Shown piece after piece: positions 59,116-64,000 of a stretch of 64,000 nucleotides of DNA. A program made the translations under genes and the position numbers. The stretch is from Lustribacter sp965277075 (lineage in GTDB: Bacteria > Vulcanimicrobiota > Vulcanimicrobiia > Vulcanimicrobiales > Vulcanimicrobiaceae), in NCBI GenBank assembly GCA_965277075.1, contig OZ255707.1, positions 1,364,001 to 1,428,000 on the forward strand, read 5' to 3'. Position 1 is the first letter of the stretch, and each line of letters starts with the position of its first letter. The notes under the pieces were generated by a model. The model had not been told where the DNA came from, did not search any database, and saw nothing but the letters and a program-made list of their open reading frames with translations.

Positions 59116-60912
59116 GTGCGATTCGTGCACACCGAGCGCGACCCGCGCCTCAGCGCGATCCCCGACATTCACGGGCACGCGAAGGGCGAACACAAACCCT
59201 ATGTCGAGGAGCGGCCTCTTCCGCTCACCGCTCGCATGCTGTTTCTGTGGTTTTATCATGCGTGCCGTCGCGGGTATCCGCGCTTTTTGATGGTCGCCGA
59301 CCACATAAACTATCTCACGTTTGAAGATCCGGCGTCGGTGAATCTCGTTCGACGCGCGCTGAAATTGGCGCAGGCCGGCGATCTTTACGGGGCCGCGGAG
59401 ACGGCAAATGTCGACGTCGGTCACGCACAGGTCGTCTCCGAGGGACTGCGTCGCGGCATGCGCTATTCGATCGGCGCCGAGGTCGACAACGACCCGCGCG
59501 CCCGGCCCGACGCGCAGAATATCGTCGACGCGATGCGGCCGGACGGCCTGATTCGTTCGGTGCACTTCATCCCGATCGATCATCCGGTGCACGGCGCCAA
59601 CTGGAATTGGGCGTTCGATAATCCCGAATTCCTCTCGTTGTACGACCATGTCGGAACGGAAAAGACCTGGGAAGGCTACATGGCCGTCCTGCTTGACGCG
59701 CTCGAACGGCTTCCCGGCAATATCGTCGGGCATTTCTACGTCCCGGCGAACTTCGGACATTGGCCCGACGATGCGACGCTGGAGCGCTACGAAGATCAGA
59801 TGCTCGACATCGCAAGCGCGCGGGGAATGGCGATCGAGTTCAACACGCGGTTTCTCTACCGCGATACGAGCGACGCTGAAAAACAACGCTACCTCGATGC
59901 GAACCGCCGGCTGCTGCGGAAAGCGAAAGAGCGCGGTCTCGGGATCGCCGTCGGCTCCGACGCGCACAGTCCGCGCGATCAGGGCGGCCGCTTCCAAACG
60001 GTCCTCGACATCCTCGACGAACTTGACATCAACGAATTGGTCTTCCCGATTGCCGGACGCTTGGCGCGCGTCGCCTTACGCTACGTGAAGCCGGCCGAAC
60101 CCGAACCGCCGGTGGTTCCGGAGCCGACCGTCTTCGTCGCCGTCGCCGTCGCCGACATCAACCCCGAAGCCGCACCCGACGGCGATGCGACCGACGACGC
60201 GGTGCCGGCGCCCGCAAAGCCCGTGCGCAAGGCACGGGCCGGCGCCTCGTCGACTCGGCCGAAAGAGACCTCGCCCGACCGAAGCGCGGCGCGCCACGAC
60301 GAGGGCCCGTTCGAACCGCCGACGTCGAGCGAGCCGCCCGGCGTCGCGCTCGATGTGCCCATTGCGAGCGTCGATCCGGCTGCCGGCGAGACCGCGGCAC
60401 CGGCACCGGCCCCGGCCCCGGCATCGGCGCGACGGCCGCCCCGTGCGAAGGCGAAGAAACCAACTACGCCCGCGCTACCCACACCCGCAACACCCGCACC
60501 CGAGGCCGTCAAAGCGGCCTCGAAGCCCGTCGCCAAGCCGGCGGCACCGAAGCCGCCGGCAAAGGCACTCGCGAGGCCGGTAAAAGCGTCCGCGAAGCCG
60601 GCGCCGAAGCCGAAGACGAAACCAAAAACGACCGTCAAAGCGGCGGCCAAAAAAACGGCGAAAGCCGCTTCGACGAAACGGGTGCCGGCGAAGCCTGCCG
60701 CGGCAAAACGCATCCCGGCGCGTAAGGCCGCCGCGAAAAAGACGGCGCCGAAAAAACCCGTTCGCGCCACCGTGAAGGCGCCGGCTAAAAAAGCGGCAGC
60801 AAAGAAGCCGGTGCGCGCGGTTGCGAAACGCGCGCCCATAAAGAAATCGCCGGCACGAAAGACCGTCGCGAAGAAATCCGCCCCAAAAAAAGCGGCGGCG
60901 AAGCGGCGCTGA
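59116..60912 (+). CDS. PHP-domain phosphoesterase with histone-H1-like Lys/Ala/Pro tail
   Basis: 598 residues from GTG 59116 (start uncertain; an ATG overlaps at 59114 out of frame). Residues 1-300 form a PHP domain: IPDIHGHAKGEHKPY, FLMVADHINYLT, IGAEVDND, SVHFIPIDHPVHG and AVGSDAHSPRDQGG supply the metal ligands of histidinol-phosphatase-type enzymes. Residues ~320-435 are acidic/Pro/Ala-rich. Residues ~435-598 are a Lys/Ala/Pro tail (AAKKTAKAASTKRVPAKPAA...) like H1 and AlgP tails, so likely DNA-bound. Confidence 0.8.
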   Translation: MRFVHTERDPRLSAIPDIHGHAKGEHKPYVEERPLPLTARMLFLWFYHACRRGYPRFLMVADHINYLTFEDPASVNLVRRALKLAQAGDLYGAAETANVDVGHAQVVSEGLRRGMRYSIGAEVDNDPRARPDAQNIVDAMRPDGLIRSVHFIPIDHPVHGANWNWAFDNPEFLSLYDHVGTEKTWEGYMAVLLDALERLPGNIVGHFYVPANFGHWPDDATLERYEDQMLDIASARGMAIEFNTRFLYRDTSDAEKQRYLDANRRLLRKAKERGLGIAVGSDAHSPRDQGGRFQTVLDILDELDINELVFPIAGRLARVALRYVKPAEPEPPVVPEPTVFVAVAVADINPEAAPDGDATDDAVPAPAKPVRKARAGASSTRPKETSPDRSAARHDEGPFEPPTSSEPPGVALDVPIASVDPAAGETAAPAPAPAPASARRPPRAKAKKPTTPALPTPATPAPEAVKAASKPVAKPAAPKPPAKALARPVKASAKPAPKPKTKPKTTVKAAAKKTAKAASTKRVPAKPAAAKRIPARKAAAKKTAPKKPVRATVKAPAKKAAAKKPVRAVAKRAPIKKSPARKTVAKKSAPKKAAAKRR

Positions 60913-60929
60913 GCGCGCCGGCGATCGTT

Positions 60930-62576
60930 TTGCGCGCGCGGCGCACCCTTTTCGTGCTGTGCCTGTGCGCGTTCGCGGCCTGCACCAAAGTCGGCGGCGA
61001 CGGCAGTGCCGCGCCTGCACCCGGCAGCGCTGCGCCGGGCGGTACGCTCCGGGTCGCCACCCAGCGTTCACCGAACACACTCAACCCGATTCTTTCGGCG
61101 AATACGACCGAAGGTTTCATCAACCGGCTCTCGTTCGACACGTTGCTCTCCGTCGACGCTGCCGGGAAAAATCTCGTCCCGGTTCTGGCGACGGTCGTTC
61201 CGACGACGGCGAACGGCGGCGTCAGCGCCGACGGCCGCACGATCACGTACCACCTGCGTTCCGGTGTCCGTTGGCAAGACGGCGTGCCGTTCACGAGTCG
61301 CGACGTCAAGTTCTCGTGGCAAGCGATCATGAACGACGCCAACAACGTCAACACGCGCAACGGATACAATCGCGCCACCTCGGTCGAGACACCCAACGAT
61401 CTGACGGTGATCTTTCACCTGCGCTCCCGCTGGGCGCCGTTCGTCGATACGGTCTTCAACGAAAGCGACAGTCCGATGTGCATCGTTCCGGCGCATCTGC
61501 TGGCGCGCTATCACGACCTCAACCACGTGCCGTTCAACGACGCTCCGATCGGAACCGGACCGTTCAAAGTCGTCCGCTGGGTGCATGGGGACCACATCGA
61601 ACTGGCAGCGAACGACGCCTATTTTCGCGGTCGACCGCACCTCGAACGCATCGTCGTGCGCGAAATTCCGGACGAGAACACCGCGATCAACGCGCTACGC
61701 ACGCACGACATCGACTGGATGTTCGAAGCGTCGCCCGATACGTACACCGCGCTACGCCCGCTCGAAGCGGCCGGGACGATCCGGATCGTCCGCACGGACG
61801 CTCCGGAAACCTACCATCTTTGGATGAATACGACGAACCCGGTGCTGCGCGACGTTCGCATCCGTCGCGCGATCGCATACGCGGTCGACAAAGGGCAGCT
61901 CGTCGACCGCCTCACGGGCGGCACCGCCGTCGCCGGCACGGCGGATCAGCCGGTGTTCTCACCATTCTACGAGCCGCACGTGACGATCTACCATCCCGAC
62001 CCGGCCCGCGCGCGGTCGCTGCTGCGCGCCGCCAGCGTGACGTTCGCCGCGGACGGTTCCGCGCAGTTCGCCGGACGTCCGCTCTCGCTCCAACTCTCGT
62101 ATAACGTCGAGAACACGACGCGGCGCGCTATCGTCGTGCAAATCCAGGCGATGTTGCGACATATCGGGCTGGACGTGTCGATCAAGTCATATCCGTCGAA
62201 CCTGCTCTTCGCAACCTACGGACAAGGCGGCATCTTGACCAACGCAAAATACGACCTCAACGTATCCGGCTGGATCGCGGGTTTTGACCCCGATGACGAC
62301 AGCCTGTACGGGTGCGATCAATTTCCGCCGCGCGGCATCAACTATACCCGGTATTGCTCGTCCGTGATGCAGGCGCTTCAGGCTAAAGCGCTAGGAACGA
62401 ATGATGTGGCCGTTCGCAAAGAGGCGTATTCCGCAATTCAAAAACTGTTGGCGAGCGATGTCCCCGATCTCATCTTGATGTATCCGCGCACGCTGCACGG
62501 AATCAATCCAGCGTTCAAAAACTTCGCACCGAATCCGGTGAACGAAGCTTGGAACGCGTACGCTTGGGAGATGTGA
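60930..62576 (+). CDS. Family-5 (oligopeptide/nickel type) substrate-binding lipoprotein
   Basis: 548 residues: signal and lipobox FAAC (Cys18), then the SBP_bac_5 fold: ATQRSPNTLNPIL, LRSGVRWQDGVPFTSRDVKFSW, APIGTGPFKVVRW, YFRGRPHLERIVVREIPDENTA. Related to 12253-13899, including the PDENT segment. TTG 60930 start, with only 17 bases after the PHP gene. Orphan: no permease or ATPase beside it. Confidence 0.87.
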   Translation: MRARRTLFVLCLCAFAACTKVGGDGSAAPAPGSAAPGGTLRVATQRSPNTLNPILSANTTEGFINRLSFDTLLSVDAAGKNLVPVLATVVPTTANGGVSADGRTITYHLRSGVRWQDGVPFTSRDVKFSWQAIMNDANNVNTRNGYNRATSVETPNDLTVIFHLRSRWAPFVDTVFNESDSPMCIVPAHLLARYHDLNHVPFNDAPIGTGPFKVVRWVHGDHIELAANDAYFRGRPHLERIVVREIPDENTAINALRTHDIDWMFEASPDTYTALRPLEAAGTIRIVRTDAPETYHLWMNTTNPVLRDVRIRRAIAYAVDKGQLVDRLTGGTAVAGTADQPVFSPFYEPHVTIYHPDPARARSLLRAASVTFAADGSAQFAGRPLSLQLSYNVENTTRRAIVVQIQAMLRHIGLDVSIKSYPSNLLFATYGQGGILTNAKYDLNVSGWIAGFDPDDDSLYGCDQFPPRGINYTRYCSSVMQALQAKALGTNDVAVRKEAYSAIQKLLASDVPDLILMYPRTLHGINPAFKNFAPNPVNEAWNAYAWEM

Positions 62577-62581
62577 GTTCG

Positions 62582-63127
62582 ATGTTCGACGACCCGTCGC
62601 CGATTGCGCGCATCCCGGAATTGCGTTGGCTCAAGCAAATCATCATCGAGCGCGCGCTGACGCGCGGCGAATACTTACTCTCGGGCGGTTCGCGCAGCGA
62701 CTACTACATCGATAAGTTCCGCCTGTTTTCCGATCCCCATATTCTCCGTCGTATCGCGCGGCTTTTCGCGCCGGTCATCTCGGAGACGTCGCCCGATCTG
62801 ATCGGCGGGACGGAACTCGGCGGCGTCATCATCGCCACGGCGGTGTCGCAGATGACCGGCATTCCGATGATCGTCGTGCGCAAAAAACCGAAGCAGTACG
62901 GCGCGTTCGCCGACGAATACGTCGAGGGCCCGTTCGAGGCGGGACAAAAGGTGCTGTTGCTCGAGGATGTCATCACGAGCGGTCGCGAAGTGCTCGCCGC
63001 CAAGGCGCGACTCGAAGAGCTCAACCTGAAAGTGTCGGTCTACGCGATCATTTCTCGTGGGCTCGCACCGGTGAACTCGCTCATCCAGTTTTCGTTGCCG
63101 CGCGGCGAAGCGAAAACCGACAATTAA
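62582..63127 (+). CDS. pyrE: Orotate phosphoribosyltransferase
   Basis: 181 residues. The PRPP motif VLLLEDVITSGREVLAA and GTELGGVIIATAVSQMTGIPMIVVRKKPKQYG are diagnostic. It makes OMP from orotate in pyrimidine synthesis. ATG 62582 chosen; a GTG at 62573 overlaps the previous stop. Its stop shares TTAA with the convergent MBL gene. Confidence 0.93.
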   Translation: MFDDPSPIARIPELRWLKQIIIERALTRGEYLLSGGSRSDYYIDKFRLFSDPHILRRIARLFAPVISETSPDLIGGTELGGVIIATAVSQMTGIPMIVVRKKPKQYGAFADEYVEGPFEAGQKVLLLEDVITSGREVLAAKARLEELNLKVSVYAIISRGLAPVNSLIQFSLPRGEAKTDN

Positions 63128-63951
63128 CAGGTCAGAACGGTATGGTCGTCGACGACCACGATGTCGCCGGCATAGATCGTGCGCGCACTCTCGTCGAGGT
63201 CGCGTGAGGTCGCGTCCTGCGCATAATGTGTGAGCGCCAAACATCGCACGCCGGCGTCGGCCGCCATTTGCGCCGCTTCCGCGGCGGAGGAATGTCCGCG
63301 AACGTTGCCGCCTTCATCCGCACCAGCGAGCAACGTCGCTTCGCATAAAAAAAGGTTACTATTTCGCGCCAGATCGACCACGCGCTGGTCGGGTGCAGTG
63401 TCAGCAGAATACGTGACGCTCGTCCCGTTGCGCTGATAACGGATGGCAAAGGCGTCGATGAAATGCGTTGTCGGAGCAAAACGCAGCGTGCCGTCGCCGA
63501 TCGCCAGCGGTCTCTCCGGATTGAACTCATGCACGTCGAAGGCGGCGGCGAGAAAGTCGCCGTCGCCTTCGTTTGCAAATGCGCTCGTCATTGCGCGCAG
63601 CATCGCGTGACCGCCGGGCGGCGTCCACAGCGGCAACGGCTTTGTACGACGTCGCGGGCCGTATTTGATCGCGTAGCGCAGCGGAATCAAATCCAGGAAG
63701 TGATCGGCGTGCATGTGGCTGATGACGACGGCGTCGAGCTGGTCGTAGTCGGCATATTTGCGCATGTTCGCAAACGCCCCGGTTCCGAAGTCGAGCGAGA
63801 ATCGAAAGCCGCCGTCCTCGACGAGGTACGCGGAGCACGCACGGCTGATCCGCGGAACCGAACTGCTCGAGCCCGCGACGACGATCCGCAGCGGCGCTAC
63901 AGCGATGAGAGGACCTCGGCTGCGTGCCCCTCGACCGACACCTTCGGCCAC
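63124..63951 (-). CDS. MBL-fold hydrolase, RNase Z-like
   Basis: About 255-275 residues. VVISHMHADHFLDLIPLRYAIK is the zinc motif HxHxDH; VTYSADTAPDQRVVDLARNSNLFLCEATL and GHSSAAEAAQMAADAGVRCLALTHYA give the other ligands. The only usual start in frame is GTG 63951, which would overlap the end of the peroxiredoxin gene by about 55 bases; the fold itself starts at RIVVAGSSSS after a CTG (63891). Substrate may be a small ester or phosphodiester. Confidence 0.82.
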   Translation of the reverse strand: MAEGVGRGARSRGPLIAVAPLRIVVAGSSSSVPRISRACSAYLVEDGGFRFSLDFGTGAFANMRKYADYDQLDAVVISHMHADHFLDLIPLRYAIKYGPRRRTKPLPLWTPPGGHAMLRAMTSAFANEGDGDFLAAAFDVHEFNPERPLAIGDGTLRFAPTTHFIDAFAIRYQRNGTSVTYSADTAPDQRVVDLARNSNLFLCEATLLAGADEGGNVRGHSSAAEAAQMAADAGVRCLALTHYAQDATSRDLDESARTIYAGDIVVVDDHTVLTC

Positions 63952-64000
63952 ACCTTCGCGATGGTTCCATCTTTAACGACGAAGGTAGACCGCTGGATAC
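63897..64000 (-). CDS. Bcp/AhpC-type peroxiredoxin, C-terminal end (5' end outside window)
   Basis: On the minus strand the frame entering from the window edge reads RSTFVVKDGTIAKVWPKVSV, then EGHAAEVLSSL and TAG at 63897-63899. This is the typical C-terminus of bacterioferritin-comigratory-type (thiol peroxidase) peroxiredoxins, including the RSTF motif. The active-site Cys region lies outside the window. Confidence 0.75.
   Translation of the reverse strand, partial: IQRSTFVVKDGTIAKVWPKVSVEGHAAEVLSSL

Noticed and set aside
58950..59324. TTG-started frame running through the T9 terminator
   Set aside because: It reads Phe-Phe-Phe through the terminator and overlaps the PHP gene; no protein-like content.

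Overview
The window is a high-GC (visibly ~63-66% G+C), gene-dense bacterial chromosome segment with about 72 protein-coding loci, many joined by 4-base ATGA/GTGA stop-start overlaps. Outer-membrane-type proteins (TolC, beta-barrel C-termini ending in Phe, TonB_C), many lipoproteins and a copper-amine-oxidase-N domain joined by a polyproline hinge to a beta-barrel point to a diderm. The mix of an aerobic NDH-2, Fe/Mn SOD, Liv transport, SUF system and orphan substrate-binding proteins would fit an uncultured aerobic heterotroph such as Candidatus Eremiobacterota (WPS-2). That placement is an inference; no rRNA or tRNA gene is present to settle it.

Layout. 1-6.8 kb: end of an outer-membrane barrel gene, an NMT1/SsuA-type substrate-binding protein (SBP), then a minus-strand cluster (GNAT, esterase, second SBP, alpha/beta hydrolase, luciferase-like flavin monooxygenase, TetR) that looks like uptake and oxidation of a small organic compound. 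6.8-12 kb: NDH-2, amidase, site-2 protease and membrane proteins. 11.9-18.3 kb: Rieske protein, family-5 SBP lipoprotein, Lrp/AsnC (AhbA/AhbB-like) protein, TolC with a Gly-Thr repeat, and HlyD adaptor. 18.4-27.9 kb: thioesterase, CrtI-like oxidoreductase, CuAO-N/barrel protein, TldD-TldE (PmbA) pair, TlpA thioredoxin, alpha/beta hydrolase.

27.9-32.95 kb is an A/T-richer accessory island bounded by perfect 23-bp direct repeats. The left copy is the 3' end of a hydrolase gene; the right copy is a displaced version of that 3' end. The island holds a small membrane protein, a lipoprotein, a TonB_C protein and an IS3-family element that has itself been split by an IS110-family element. The IS110 carries a non-coding 5' region that folds into two stem-loops. 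The first loop repeats the target sequence and the second repeats the element's own right end, as expected of a bridge RNA. Its -35 and -10 boxes lie at opposite ends and join only in the circular form.

33-46 kb: GT61-like glycosyltransferase, FolD, Lon-N protein, SOD, O-methyltransferase, flavin reductase, MBL hydrolase, SDR, a decayed SBP, a Rieske oxygenase, then SufR with a NifU-like protein divergent from sufC-sufD-sufS-sufU (no sufB). 46.6-51.3 kb: a complete branched-chain amino-acid-type ABC transporter (SBP-livH-livM-livG-livF) with a hairpin after the SBP gene. 51.3-58.8 kb: beta-propeller-like, Pro-rich and membrane proteins, a GH125 mannosidase, and an ECF sigma factor overlapping a gene that fuses an anti-sigma zinc finger to an O6-alkylguanine-DNA alkyltransferase. 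The latter is the most striking candidate for an undescribed regulatory system. 58.8-64 kb: a three-hairpin RNA element, a PHP phosphoesterase with a histone-H1-like tail, a second family-5 SBP lipoprotein, pyrE, an MBL hydrolase, and the C-terminal end of a Bcp-type peroxiredoxin.
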